Positions 1 through 10,458 of a stretch of 64,000 nucleotides of DNA are shown in pieces. The notes under the pieces are model-generated. The model did no database searches, was not told the origin of the DNA, and worked only from the letters and a program-made list of their open reading frames with translations. The number at the start of each line of letters is the position of its first letter. Within the stretch, counting starts at the first letter, position 1. Source of the DNA: Choanephora cucurbitarum (taxonomy: Eukaryota; Mucoromycota; Mucoromycetes; Mucorales; Choanephoraceae); assembly GCA_025331435.1 (NCBI GenBank), contig JAIWNI010000091.1:1-64000 (forward strand), given 5' to 3'. The position numbers and the translations under genes were made by a program.

Positions 1-285
1 CTTAAAGAAACAGGATTTCTTGCCCGTGATCTAACAGAGAGAAGAATTCGTGGTTTACGTAAATGGGTATGTGAAGTCAATGGGATTACAGTCAATCAGT
101 TTGACGCTGTGGCAAACAACTTGATGGATGTAGAGGTAAACCAAAATCCATCTTATATCGATTGGAATTCCTATGTTGGAAAGAAACCCGGAAGTGCTCC
201 ATCTCAATCACAGCGCAATCAATCTTCATCTCATTCGACTTTTCTGGAAACAGTCTATACGGGTCCCAAAAAGGGAAAATTTTAG
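1..285 (+). CDS. 3' end of an unrecognised protein gene (partial)
   Basis: An open frame enters at base 1 and stops at TAG 283-285, giving the last 94 residues of a protein whose start lies outside the window. The piece is hydrophilic: a basic stretch (RRIRGLRKW) is followed by a polar segment and a Ser/Gln-rich tail ending in KKGKF. No membrane segment or known motif is visible and I do not recognise the family. It converges on SHQ1, whose stop is only 31 bp away, so the two transcripts probably overlap. The uninterrupted frame and its meeting with SHQ1 make it a credible gene end. Confidence 0.6.
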   Translation, partial: LKETGFLARDLTERRIRGLRKWVCEVNGITVNQFDAVANNLMDVEVNQNPSYIDWNSYVGKKPGSAPSQSQRNQSSSHSTFLETVYTGPKKGKF

Positions 286-316
286 GGACTTTATTATTGT
301 TTGATACGGGTCATCA

Positions 317-2062
317 TCAATCTTCCAACACCATTGGTTTTTCCCATTCTTCCGCCATTCCTTCTCCTCTTGCTTCCATTCTTTTGATTCCCTCTGCAAT
401 CTAATATAACAAAAGGAAAACATGTATATAAGAAGAATGGTCTTTTCCCTTCTTTTCTTCACTTTATCATGGTATTTTACCTCTTCTAGTTCTTCTAAAT
501 CCCAGCCTAGTTCATTTTTAGACAGCGTAAAATGATGAAGTTCATGAGCTAATGTTCTCAAAACATGCTCGCTATAAGACATAGAGAAAACAAATAAATA
601 AGTTTGTTCTTCTGTACTAAACTTGGCCAACTTGTTACCTTGCATGTTGAATCCAAACACTATAATCATCTAAATAAATTTTGCTGTACACATAATAAAC
701 ATCATGGTGATCAAACAAATCCTTCATTTCCAACAAAGCCTTTAAGATGGCTCTTTTTCCAAGCTTAAAAAGAATATAGACATCTTGCAGCACTTTTTGG
801 CAGAGTGCAAAGTTTCTGTAGAGTGGGTATGTCAATGCACGTCGATAGCACGAAATCACAACATCTCTTAGTACTGTGAATTGCTAATTATAAGAGAAAT
901 CAGTCTTTTTTTTTTTCTGAGAGATCTATAGGCCAAAACTTACCTCTAGAGAAGATAGAGTAGGACTAATTTTACCGATACACCAGACAGACTCTACATT
1001 GTTGTCGCCTTCTGTGGTACGTAAATTATAACTATACGCAAACAAAAGATCGACAAGGCCAAGATAAGTTACCTTCTCAAAGGACAAAAGGTACTCTTTT
1101 CTAGGTAAATCACGCATCATAGCCTCTTCTTTACTAGTGAATGCCAAAAGTGATGTTTGTTGTGGATCCGCAACATCAGAGATTTCTTGGATCAAAGGCT
1201 CTATACAAGCAAATGAGTAAGACTCCACAGCCAAATCAAAAAGTCTGTGTTACTTTGTTCTGTCGTCTTTTGCTTTTGGACTCGCTTAAGTTCTTTTGCA
1301 TAGATTGTCTTGTATTTGATCAACTGTTGAATTTCATCATTCAGACAGTCCATACAGTAATGGTCTTCGTTAAACCGTTCGTTTTCAGCAGCTACACGTG
1401 CTTCACGTCTTTCTTCTGATGACATTCGTTCAGGTTCGCTCAGTTCATTGATCTCATTCATAGTTTCCTGGACATGTCGAAAATAACCGTTATATTGATT
1501 GTTGAATCCATAATGAGCAGTCAATGTAAGCTCCTCAGTAGGCAACGCCTGAGGTAGCTCCCAGTTAAAATCAACAGCATCTTGGAGTTCTTCCTGCGAA
1601 GCTTCTCCAATCACTTCAATCAAAGGCTTTTTGTTTTTTTTTTCCTCTGTGCTGGTTGATTCGCCTGTTCTGGCTAATAGTTTGGTCAGTAGATCAAGAT
1701 CTTCAAAGTGTTGGCCCTTAGTCTCCTTAGAAACTCGAATGGTAAATTGACCAGCTGAAGGATCGTAAGTTGCTTTTGAATCATCGTCTTCTATTATAGG
1801 AGCAGGAAAGTGAAGTCTAAGCCGGACAGTTAGTTACTCTATCGAGAAAACAGATTCATACTATTTAACCTTAAGAAATAAGGACGCAAATAGAATCGAA
1901 ACTCGGTTCCTTCTACATAGAGATCAACGTCTTGAGCCTACTGATGCATGAGAGATCTGCCTTTAATAACGTTCTGTTCCACTTTACTCTAACATAGGGC
2001 GTATCAATCACGATGAAGACTGAGTTTTCGTCTTGATCTACTTTAAAAGTGGGTGTGATCAT
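317..2062 (-). CDS. SHQ1: SHQ1, H/ACA snoRNP assembly chaperone
   Basis: Shq1 is the chaperone that holds the pseudouridine synthase Cbf5/dyskerin before H/ACA snoRNP assembly. The first exon begins MITPTFKVDQDENSVF, the hallmark start of SHQ1, and an N-terminal CS (Hsp20-like) domain follows with VDLYVEGTEFRFYLRPYFLR across exon 2. The middle (WELPQ) and the C-terminal helical SHQ1 domain (LPRKEYLLSFEKV, CYRRALTYPLYRNF, LHHFTLSKNELGWDLEELE) are all present. I join seven exons over six short introns, for example donor after DTPYVR and acceptor before AQDVDLY. The last exon ends MVLED with TGA at 317-319. An in-frame ATG 48 bases upstream would add a poly-Phe stretch, so I chose the MITP start. 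It shares an intergenic region with the divergent PEX26-like gene. Confidence 0.9.
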
Positions 2063-2751
2063 AAAGAAAAAAAAAACTTTAATGAGACTGTTTTTCAATT
2101 CAAAAATCATGCTAGATAAGAGTAGGTTCCGTCTAAATAGCGATTGAATCTGTTGGAATACTAAAATACATGATGCATATTTTCGCTGCTGTTTTTTCTG
2201 ACCGCTTGTTTACGAGCAATGAATCAAATAGGTAAAGGACATTAGTAACAAAGGTAATCATCATTCTAAACAAAAACAAGCAAAATGAGCTAGGCAAAAG
2301 AAAGAAAAATGTTATACATAGAATAAAGACCGAATAATCCAGAGGTTGAGCACGAATAAATAACACAAATACAACATGACATATTGAATTGTTTAACTCT
2401 GTATACTATCAAATCTCTAAAACAAAATTGAATGACCTGATATTATAACAGAACTTGAAATCATTTGCAAATCTTATAAAAATTGTTTTTATGAGAGAAA
2501 ATAGGTTAATGAATACGATGAAAAGAAATGCTATTAAGGAAGGTATTGTTGTTTATTTGGCTTCTAAATTGGCACAAGACTATGGAATCGGGAATGATTT
2601 GAAACCACTAGATCACTTTTCAAAGAACAATGCGCTTTTTACCTAAAATTAAACTGAACTTCAAATCGGCGGAACTATTTTATTTGCATTGGAGTTGACA
2701 TAACCCAAATTCCATTGTGAGAAAAACCATCTTTTTTTTCGCTTTTGAATT
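2063..2751. other. divergent promoter region between SHQ1 and the PEX26-like gene
   Basis: This AT-rich stretch separates two divergently transcribed genes and must hold both promoters. Small open frames exist here (one at 2455-2646), but they lack a recognisable domain and I see no reason to call them genes. A T-rich tract lies directly upstream of the ATG at 2752. Confidence 0.5.
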
Positions 2752-3892
2752 ATGTCAGTTCAAACACTTTACGAAAAAGCACTTCGCTCTTATCTACTAA
2801 GAAAGTACACCAGTGCATCCAACACTTGTCTCAAGGCATTGGCTAAACAAGATCAAGCTGACGACTTACTGAAGATCAACATCTGGACACTTTACCTCAA
2901 CATCACTTCCACCTTACTTGAAACAACACCTTTTTTGGGAGTCAATCTAAGATCTATTGGTATAGAACATGCTAGTTCGATAGAAGAAGTATGTAGAATT
3001 GTTTGGAGAAAAGTTGTCGAAGGTTTTGATGGGTTGGCAAATGCTCGTATTGTGTCTGCTTGGTAAGTTATAGTGAGATAGCATGAAGGAGACATAAATA
3101 AATAATCCATGAAAACAAAGCCTAGTCATGGATTTGAAATTGAATCAACAGAGTGTTGCTAGAGAAATAACAGAAGAATGGTTGGCTAGCTTACCTGATA
3201 GTTATTTGGATCAACTTGGCACAGGAGCAGAAGATCAAGAGGATTATATTGGAGTCATTGAACTCTATAGTACTCGTATTCTACCTTGTTTAGGAGATTT
3301 TGAATCTGCAGAAGCCTTTGTAGAATACAATCCAATCTTATCAGATGCGAAAAAGAAGGTAAAGTGGGCCAGAATTCGACAGAGAGAGAGATACTTTTAT
3401 TCATTTGTGGTGTAGTCATTATTTAGCCTATTAAATGATAAAAAACAAGCAATTGAAAAAGAAAGACAAGAGAAACAAAAGCACGAAGAAGCAGCTAGAT
3501 CAGCAGCTGAAGAAAAGAGAAGGGAAATTGAAAAGAGGCAATTAGAAGAAGCTAGACAATTAGAAAAAGAAAAGGAAGAACTAGAAGAAGCTAAGCAACT
3601 AGAAGAAAAGAGAGAAAAGATAATAGAGACAAAGGATAGGGAAATCAAGACAGTGGAACTATCAACCTCCGCGCCATCTTCTCGTTCAATCTCCAACATG
3701 AATACGATACAACAATGGATTAATCAACTCAAGTCGCAGAGTATCACTACTTCGGGAATGGTTTTGTTTGCTCTGTTTGCTTTGTTTACTCTCTTGCGTG
3801 GACAACGAGGCCGTCTATCTGCTGCCTTACAACGCCTTTTGAATAAGCTGTGGCAAACTGTGCAAATGGGAACTAAAGTCACTTACATGTAA
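2752..3892 (+). CDS. PEX26/Pex15-like tail-anchored peroxin
   Basis: This family anchors the Pex1-Pex6 AAA ATPases to the peroxisome membrane for receptor recycling. Three exons join cleanly: intron 3063-3120 (reading ARIVSA-CLVMDLKL) and intron 3359-3415 (AKKK-SLFSLL). The N-terminal half is helical and TPR-like (YEKALRSYLLRKYTSASN), followed by a long Lys/Glu coiled coil. A single hydrophobic segment (GMVLFALFALFTLL) lies near the C-terminus, then a basic tail ending in VQMGTKVTYM. That tail-anchored layout, and the ending similar to the MGVKVSYI-type end I recall from filamentous-fungal Pex26, are the basis of the call. Sequence identity elsewhere is weak, so it could be another tail-anchored protein. 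Confidence 0.55.
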
Positions 3893-3949
3893 TAAAAATT
3901 GTCGTTTGGCTGATCATTCAAAACAAAAAAGCAGGATCTTTGTATGGAT

Positions 3950-4415
3950 TTATTTCCACTTCTTTGCACCTAAATTGGTGTTTTTTGTTTATTATTAAGG
4001 ACATTTGACAGATCTTTTTGATATCTTATTAAAAAACGCATGTTTGGTTATTCTCGACTCTTCATATCAAGTTTACAGAACATAGATCGCCAATCTATAT
4101 ACAAAGTGACTCATTGAACTAGCAGTTTAAACTATTATTTGTAAGTTCAGTGTGACAATACTTTGGTTCTTTCTTAACAAAACAACATTTTTATTCTCTC
4201 TCTTGTTTACTTTGGGTTGTTCTACTTACATATAAAAAATGTCAACCTATTATGCTGTCTAAAAGTCTTTTAATACTGTATTCTCTTTCTAAAAACTACA
4301 TCTTTAGTTGGATGATATAAAACCTGGTGGTCATTACATATAACCTTTGTTACGCACAGGAATTTTCCTAGTACTCAATTATTTTCTGACTTCTTTTCGC
4401 TGCTTTGAATCCAAC
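3950..4415 (+). repeat. diverged direct repeat, copy A (left of transposon)
   Basis: This stretch resembles 6122-6600 in the same orientation and order. Shared landmarks are CCTAA(A)TTGGT, CATTTGACAG followed by TTGATnTCTTnTTA, GACTCATT-AACT near CTGTTTAAA and TATTA, and GGTGGTCATTACATATAACC against GGTGCTCATTACTTATAACC. Similarity is clear only by eye and broken by small gaps. No coding capacity is apparent. Confidence 0.5.
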
Positions 4416-5228
4416 TCTCACTGTAAAAAAAATAAAGGTTTTTTCCGCCGAAAAGCCCGCAAAAAACCTTTTTTTAGAGGTTTTTGAGAGGTTTAACACT
4501 TAATTAGCCTTTTGTCAGAGGTTTCTGTTGGGTTTTGGTTGACCTTTTAAAAAAAGGCTTTTTGCGGGTCCAATTTTTTATTTTTTATGTGAAGTTGATT
4601 AAATTGAAAGGTTTCTTTCGGGAAACAAATTTTTTAAAGTACGTTACTACGAATTTTAACTATGCTGATCCAATTAAAAATGCTTTTGTGTTATGCAAAG
4701 CAGAAAGTCTTGACAAGCTAACCTTTTGAGCAATTCACTTTGTAAATGTACTGCGGATGCAGTCCTTATTTTGAAGCCACTGCGGTCTTCCCGATAGAAG
4801 AAAAAAATTTTTTTGACGAGTACTAACCCTCTTTTTTCTCTTTTTTCCTTACTTATTCAACTTTAAAGTAAATAAAAGTAAAAAGTTGCTTCTTGTCATT
4901 CAACTATTTACTATTCTATTTTAACTCGAAATATCACATTAAAGGCATTGCTTAATAGATGTGGTTCTTTTTGTGTTATATGAATAGCAGTAACGAGGTG
5001 ATAACTTATCGCTTTTTTGTTAAATCTTTAGAACAATATCAAAATGGCTCTTACTTCCAAGTATGCACTGACCTCTTGGCTTCATTCAATCTAGTTGTTG
5101 TCCATCTCGCTGCCTTGAAAAAACAGAATGCAATGTTTGCCGAGTAAGGCCGGACTAATAGTGAACAAGTCCAGCAGCAAAGCAATCATCAAGGCCCTAC
5201 CATTCTGGCAAGAGGCTTTAGGTACAAT

Positions 5229-5693
5229 ATGCCTAAGCGAACCAATCCTACCGCAAGCATGAAAAGGGTTCTGGCTGATGCTCTTACTGATCGTACTGAG
5301 GAAGAGCTAAACGCTCTTTACAAGAACTTCAATAACATTTCCCTGAAAGCATGCGCTTCGTATGCTAACACTCAAGGTAACCAGTGTGTCTGTTATACAG
5401 TTGTCCCAGTTCAAGGTAAGTTTTTAATGCAGCGAACAACACTTGATTTCTTGTTAGGAGCACATAAAGAGCTGTCCTTTCTTTTGAGTGCTAGTCGTGA
5501 TGGCCTGATGGAGTTGCTGTCGCAAAATCTTGGACAGAATTTGCTAAGCGACAGTAAGTAAACAATCACAAGTTAGCAACACTATTACTAATTGTAATTT
5601 AATGTATTTGTAGACGAAAAAGGACAGTTCTTCTTGCTGCAAGAGCTGCTGCAAGAGCTGCTGCAAGAAATGCTTCTGCTGCTGGCTAATTGA
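5229..5693 (+). CDS. small spliced gene carried inside the CACTA-like element, unknown function
   Basis: The frame from ATG 5229 gives MPKRTNPTASMKRVLADALT, then a helical polar region ending CVCYTVVPVQ. A GTAAGT...TTAG intron (about 5416-5457) leads to an exon reading GAHKELSFLLSASRDGL. A second GTAAGT...TGTAG intron (about 5552-5613) leads to a Leu/Gln-rich repeat tail (LLQELLQELLQEM) and TGA at 5691-5693. The same frame is open upstream of the ATG back to a TAA at 5145, and before that stop it is again open and coding-like (LAALKKQNAMFAE). The gene may therefore originally have been longer and cut by a nonsense change. I recognise no domain; it is not an obvious transposase. Confidence 0.4.
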
Positions 5694-5924
5694 TTTCTTT
5701 TTTGTTTGAATAAAATGTTTTTCCCTTATATCTGCTGTTTCGATTCCACAAGCATTGGCTGGAAGCGATTATGTAGCTTTCCAAGCATAGTTAAAGGCAT
5801 TCATTTATAACCAATAAAATGCGTTTAATTTGAACCTTTAAAAGACCTTTTTTTCGAATGTACAAACCATTGAAAACCCCTGAAATAAAGGCCAATAAAG
5901 GGCCCGTTTTAAAAACCTCAAGAT

Positions 5925-5962
5925 GACCTCTAAAAGACCTCTAAATGACCTCTAAATGACCC
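5925..5962 (+). repeat. 11-bp tandem repeat inside the transposon end
   Basis: GACCTCTAAAA, GACCTCTAAAT, GACCTCTAAAT follow head to tail and then a partial GACCC. The repeat lies in the right subterminal region, where GACCT/AACCT words are dense. Confidence 0.8.
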
Positions 5963-6121
5963 TTGGCAGGTGAATGCAAAAAAACCTTCAAAAAACCTTT
6001 AAAAAACCTCGACAATTTAGCCTTTAAATAACCTTTGATTTCGACATTTTAGCCTTTTAAAATCAGGGTCTTTTGACCTTTAAAAAACCTTTAAACGACC
6101 CCTAATTTTTTTACAGTGTCT

Positions 6122-6728
6122 GTATTTCCTAATTGGTATTCAACTCATTTGACAGCTCCTCTTGATCTTTTATTACACAACAAATTATTAGAATCCTTCT
6201 CTAACTTTCCATTCATAATGATTAGAACTTTTGAACATGTATTAATAATCCATTACATGATGACTCATTAACTTGACTGTTTAAATTATTAGTTTGCAAG
6301 TCCAACATGACTTCTTTTAGAATAGTATATAAACTCTTTAACATTTCTTATCAATAAACTTAACTTATATCTATCTTATTTACTTTACACTTGGTTGTAG
6401 TTTGACATATATTCACTACCTAAATCCTCTTATTGTTTATTAGTTCCCTTGATACTTATTACAGATCATTGTATTCTTTTATTACATCTCTTCTTTACTT
6501 TATTCTTTCTATCTTATCTTACTTTACGGTTCGTTACCTAAACAACGTGGTGCTCATTACTTATAACCTTGCTGCCTGATTGCCCTGTTATTTCTCTTTG
6601 ATCTTTTCTCAAGTTACTGCAAAACTATACTTTGTCCTGTAACACCTTGTTGCCTAACCGTTCTGTTATATCTATTTTATTCTCTTCCACAAGTTACTGC
6701 AAAAACTAATCTTTGTCCAGTAGCAATA
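6122..6728 (+). repeat. diverged direct repeat, copy B, with an internal ~78-bp tandem duplication
   Basis: This is the right-hand partner of the repeat at 3950-4415. At its downstream end two head-to-tail units of about 78 bp occur (about 6568-6645 and 6646-6725). Each starts CTTGnTGCCT, contains CAAGTTACTGCAAAA and ends near CTTTGTCC(A/T)GTA. No coding potential is seen. The remaining 6729-7067 is AT-rich upstream sequence of RRP8. Confidence 0.5.
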
Positions 6729-7067
6729 TAAAAATTGAAAAAGAAATTCTTCAGATACCATCGTAGTCTATATAAACTGCCATCATGCTTTTGGATATGG
6801 AGTTTAATATGAAAAATATCATCACTTAAGAATTTCGATTTTGCAGACTTTCACTCAGGTTAATTGAGTGCGGTACACAAAATCATGAATATATTCCTAA
6901 TTTGGAAAAAAATTCTTGCACTATTAAGTCACACTAAATTTAAGCATTTTACGCATTTTGATTGGTTCGGCATAGGTTTTTCCATGCTCACTCTTAGAAA
7001 GCAGTCGTGTTATGCTTATTTTTTTATTTTTGAAAAAATTGCATTTCTTTTATATACTTTTTTCTTG

Positions 7068-8534
7068 ATGCAGCCCTTATTCGAAGCATCCGGTTGGGCT
7101 CTACCCAAGAGTATCGCTCAACAAGTACCTCCCAACGAAAAGAAAAAGATAAAGACTCCAGTTCAGACTGCAAAAGAGTCACAGGCTACAAAAGAAGCTG
7201 ATCAATTGCAGGCCGAACTAGCCAAACTCAACGATGGACCCAAAAAGCAACAAAACAAGAAACAAAAAAACAAAAGATCCTTAGAAGAGACTAGGAAGCA
7301 AGATGCAAACGAAGGCCCTGTCCAAAAGAAACAAAAGAATGCTGTTCAAGATAAGCAGAAGGATGTCGTTCAGAATAAACAGAAGGCAGTTCAGAAAAAG
7401 AAGCTCCAAGCAGTAAAATACATGACACAAATAACAAAGATTTATTTTTTAACTTGTGATCCCTTTCTAGCTTCTGTCAAAAAACAATAGTGCCGAAAAG
7501 AACCAAAAGGTAAGCCTCATTTTTTCATGCAACAAAAAAGTTTATTTAGTTAAATGACATTTTTTTTAGAGTAAGCCAGCACAGACTAAGCCAGCACATA
7601 GTGAGCCAGGAAAGAATAAGCCAACACAGACTAAGTCAGCACAGACTAAACCAGATATTGATGAAGGTCTTACACCTCTTCAACGTAAAATGAAGGAAAA
7701 GCTCTCAGGTGCTCGTTTCCGTTGGTTGAACGAACAGCTCTATACAACACCTGGTAACAAGTCATTCAGCTTATTCCAAGAAAAGCCTGAGCTATTTGAT
7801 GAAGTAAAGTAGATTCAAAGAAAGAAGAGATAGTATATGCTGATCTGTTTAACAATAGTATCACGAAGGTTTTCGTCATCAAGTGGAATCATGGCCTGTT
7901 AACCCTGTGGACATTATTATCGAACAACTGAAGTCAATGCCCAAGAACACAGTGATTGCTGATTTAGGTTGTGGTGATGCCATGATTGCTCAATCCTTGA
8001 AAAAACACAATGTGTTGAGCTTTGATTTAATTGCCAAGAACGAGCTGGTCACTGCTTGCGATATTTCCAAACTACCTTTGGAACCTGGGTCTGTGGATGT
8101 AGCTGTCTTCTCACTCTCATTAATGGGTACCAATTATCTTGATTTCTTGAAAGAAGCCCATCGTGTATTGAAAGTTGGGTAAAGTATTTAACATTTTGCA
8201 ATGTGTTCAATTGACTTATGGTTTAACATATAGTGGCGAACTGAAGATTGCTGAAGTAGTTAGTCGGTTCAGTGACTTGGATGCCTTCATCACTTTGTTG
8301 GAAGAATTAGGTTATGATTTCATGGATAAGGAAGATGACAACAAGATGTTTGTGATGCTCTATTTCACAAAGAGGCCTAACTACAATGAGGAAGTCGATC
8401 AAGAGATGTTGGCAGGCTTAAGTAAGACGCAAATCAGATCACTCAAAAAGGGTGCAGGCATCACTCAGTCCAACACAAAATTACAAAAGAAAGCACAATC
8501 CTTATTGAAGCCTTGTCTGTATAAAAAGCGATAA
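7068..8534 (+). CDS. RRP8: RRP8, 25S rRNA N1-methyladenosine methyltransferase
   Basis: Rrp8 is the nucleolar SAM-dependent enzyme that makes m1A in helix 25.1 of the large-subunit rRNA and is also needed for early pre-rRNA cleavage. The start MQPLFEASGWALPK matches the family start (short hydrophobic N-terminus before GW). A long Lys/Gln-rich linker follows, with imperfect KPAQT/KPTQT repeats from about 7570. The catalytic part then runs LTPLQRKMKEKLSGARFRWLNEQLYT, the SAM motif ADLGCGDAMIA, FDLIA, CDISKLPLEPGSVDVAVFSLSLMGTN and a C-terminal half ending KPCLYKKR. Five exons join over introns starting at 7413, after NQK, after FDE and inside the VGG codon run. Its stop is 20 bp from that of CCDC43. 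Confidence 0.92.
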
Positions 8535-8554
8535 AGATTAAATGTATATTTTTT

Positions 8555-9465
8555 TTACATACGTTTTCTTTCTCCCTTTTGTGTCTTCTTTTTCTCTTTG
8601 TCTAATTCTTTCTCTTTCTTTTGCTTCTGTTGTAACATTCTGTTACGCTCCTTTTCTTTTTCAGAGGCGTGCTTCATTTGATCACGTCTTTGCTGTTCTT
8701 TTTCTTTCACAATATCAGCATTGCGATTGGCTTCAAGTAATGGATCTATAGATTGACAATTTGCATAACAGTTATATTTAAGACTGAAAGGAGGAGATTT
8801 ACCTGAAGTAGGTACTGTCTTGCCTCGACGACGGTCTTTTTGTAAGAGTTCTTCCTTCTTCTTCTTTTCCCCTTCTTCTTCCTCTTCGCCTTCAGATACA
8901 TATCCATATTGTTTCATCAGTTTCTCGCGTGCTTCCTTCTGTTCCTTTGTCAACTGTTTTTGAGCCGCTCTTAATGATGCATTTTCCTCCTGCTCTTTTT
9001 CAGCCTGCAATCGTCTTTGCTCTTCACGCACTATCAAATGAAACATTAGATGGAGAAGATAAAGAAAGATTCAATTGCATACAGCGAGCTTCTTCTATCA
9101 TTTTGGATCGCTTTTGTTCTGCTTCCTTTTGTTGATCTTCTTGTAGACTCTTGGACTTGTTCAACAAAGTGGTAATCAATGCTTCGGTGTTTTTGTCCTT
9201 ATGAAATTGTTCTGAATACCTCTGTATTTTTGCGAGTTTTTCTGTATTGCATAACTTACAGTAGCTTCAGAGAGAAATTCGGTAATGACTTCATGCTTTT
9301 CGGCATCTTCCATCGAGCTATCTTCGAGAATACCAGTAATGTACTCGGCAATATCTTCGTCTGTTGCAAAACGAAGTCAGCTTCTTATTCCATGCAACAC
9401 ATGCTATTGTTACCTTTAAGCTCGATGTTGGCTAACTGATCTATAACTTGATCTAGAAGTGTCAT
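8555..9465 (-). CDS. CCDC43: CCDC43-like coiled-coil protein
   Basis: This protein resembles metazoan CCDC43 over its length. Its N-terminus (MTLLDQVIDQLANIELK, then DEDIAEYITGILEDSSMEDA) forms the short globular PWI-like part. A coiled coil and an acidic patch follow (YGYVSEGEEEEEGEKKKK). The extreme C-terminus KKKTQKGERKRM is nearly identical to the human ending KKRTQRGERKR. Five exons are joined, with introns after NIELK, after SEAT, in MIEEAR/LREEQ and in TS/DPLLEANRN. The role of CCDC43 is poorly known. The gene converges with RRP8 and shares an 84-bp promoter with the divergent ANCHR-like gene. Confidence 0.8.
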
Positions 9466-9549
9466 GTCTAGAAAAAAAAACTAGTAGAAGTGAAAGGCAA
9501 AAAAAAAGTGACTTTTTCTCGTCCCTTTTACTTATTATTTTTGTTTTTA
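9466..9549. promoter_or_regulatory. 84-bp bidirectional promoter (CCDC43-like / ANCHR-like)
   Basis: Only 84 bp separate the start codons of two divergent genes, so both promoters must lie here or inside transcribed sequence. It contains an A-run and a T-rich stretch (GACTTTTTCTCG, TATTATTTTTG); no TATA consensus is evident. Confidence 0.6.
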
Positions 9550-10403
9550 ATGCCTGCTGAAAATAAAGACTCACTTGAAGACAGAGTCAGAAAACTACTT
9601 GATAAGCCTACTGCTTCGTAAGTGGAATATGATGCGCCTCTAAATCAGCCTTTAATTACATATACGTATGTATATGTAGTGACAATGAACTTGCTCAGAG
9701 GTTCAATACTGTGTTTGCCACTCAGCCAATAAGTACTCAGAATTATACTATACCAAAAGATGCCTATTATACTGATATGGACAAAGAAGTTAATACTACA
9801 TGTATATATGGCTTCATTCCTATTAATATCATTTGTTTATAAAGCTAGAAGATCTTCTTGATGAAAACAATGATGATGATATTTATGGCAACATACTCAG
9901 CACCTCTAAGGACAGTCCAATGTATGGACTCAACAACCATCTCGATGCCATCACACAAGCATGGATAGGAAAACAAGATGACACAGACGAAACGCATGAA
10001 CTGATCCAAAGAATTCATCAAGAAAACGCTTTAGACCAAAAATATAGACAGTTCAATCAGCATCGAGATGAACAGCTGGAGAAACGATACTTAGAGCTAA
10101 AAAAAGATGCACCCGCCACTTCGACATCTTCCAACAAACCCAAAGGAAGGATACCTACATCACTTTCGAAGCAAGACTTCGAGGATGAGATGGATAACTG
10201 GTGTTGTAAAGCGAGATGGTTTCTTTTGAAAACGAAGTGTTCATTTTCTTTTATTTTTAGGCATTTGTAATGAAGATGCTGTAATAGAGTGTCTTGACTG
10301 CGAAGATGACAACCGATACTGTAAAGGTTGTTTCCATTATACGCATCGTAGTGAATCAGCAGATTACGAAGCAACCAAGCATAAAAGTAAAATGCTTGCC
10401 TAA
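9550..10403 (+). CDS. ANCHR/ZFYVE19-like B-box zinc-finger protein
   Basis: ANCHR holds VPS4 at the midbody in the NoCut abscission checkpoint of animals; fungal relatives are uncharacterised. Four exons give an acidic, helical N-terminal region starting MPAENKDSLEDRVRKLLDKP. Introns fall after TAS, after MDKE (a GTTAAT donor) and inside the WCC codons. The C-terminal zinc finger reads WCCICNEDAVIECLDC, then RYCKGCF, then H-x(2)-H-type residues (HYTHRS, TKHKSKML), the ANCHR-type B-box layout. No FYVE finger is visible at the N-terminus, unlike the vertebrate protein. Family assignment rests mainly on this finger, so a related B-box protein is possible. Confidence 0.65.
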
Positions 10404-10458
10404 AATAGTCATTTTTCTCCTCGAGAGAAAATACATTTTTCTTTCCCTTTTAATTATA

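Larger units (their letters stand above)
4419..6118. mobile_element. CACTA-like DNA transposon, non-autonomous, with TCT target duplication
   Basis: The left end reads CACTGTAAAAAAA at 4419 and the right end is its reverse complement, TTTTTTTACAGTG, finishing at 6118. Both sides are flanked by TCT (4416-4418 and 6119-6121), a 3-bp target duplication. CACTA/EnSpm elements typically start CACTA or CACTG and make 3-bp duplications. Inside the termini are many short AAAGGTTTTT/AAAAACCTTT words, in inverted orientation at the two ends, as expected of subterminal transposase-binding repeats. At 1,700 bp it has no transposase, but it carries one small spliced open frame. Inference: a non-autonomous element, recent enough to keep both ends and the duplication. 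Confidence 0.7.

Noticed and set aside
926..1260. possible frameshift in SHQ1 between two overlapping frames
   Set aside because: A normal intron (GTAACA...TATAG, about 50 nt) joins TEQ to KPLIQEIS and explains the frame change without damage.
2455..2646. 63-codon frame between SHQ1 and the PEX26-like gene
   Set aside because: Starts with a non-ATG codon, no family, sits in the divergent promoter region.
4740..7100. similar words near 4757 and 7068 (GATGCAGnCCTTATT) as evidence that RRP8 was captured by the transposon
   Set aside because: The match is about 15 bp and does not extend; chance is sufficient explanation.
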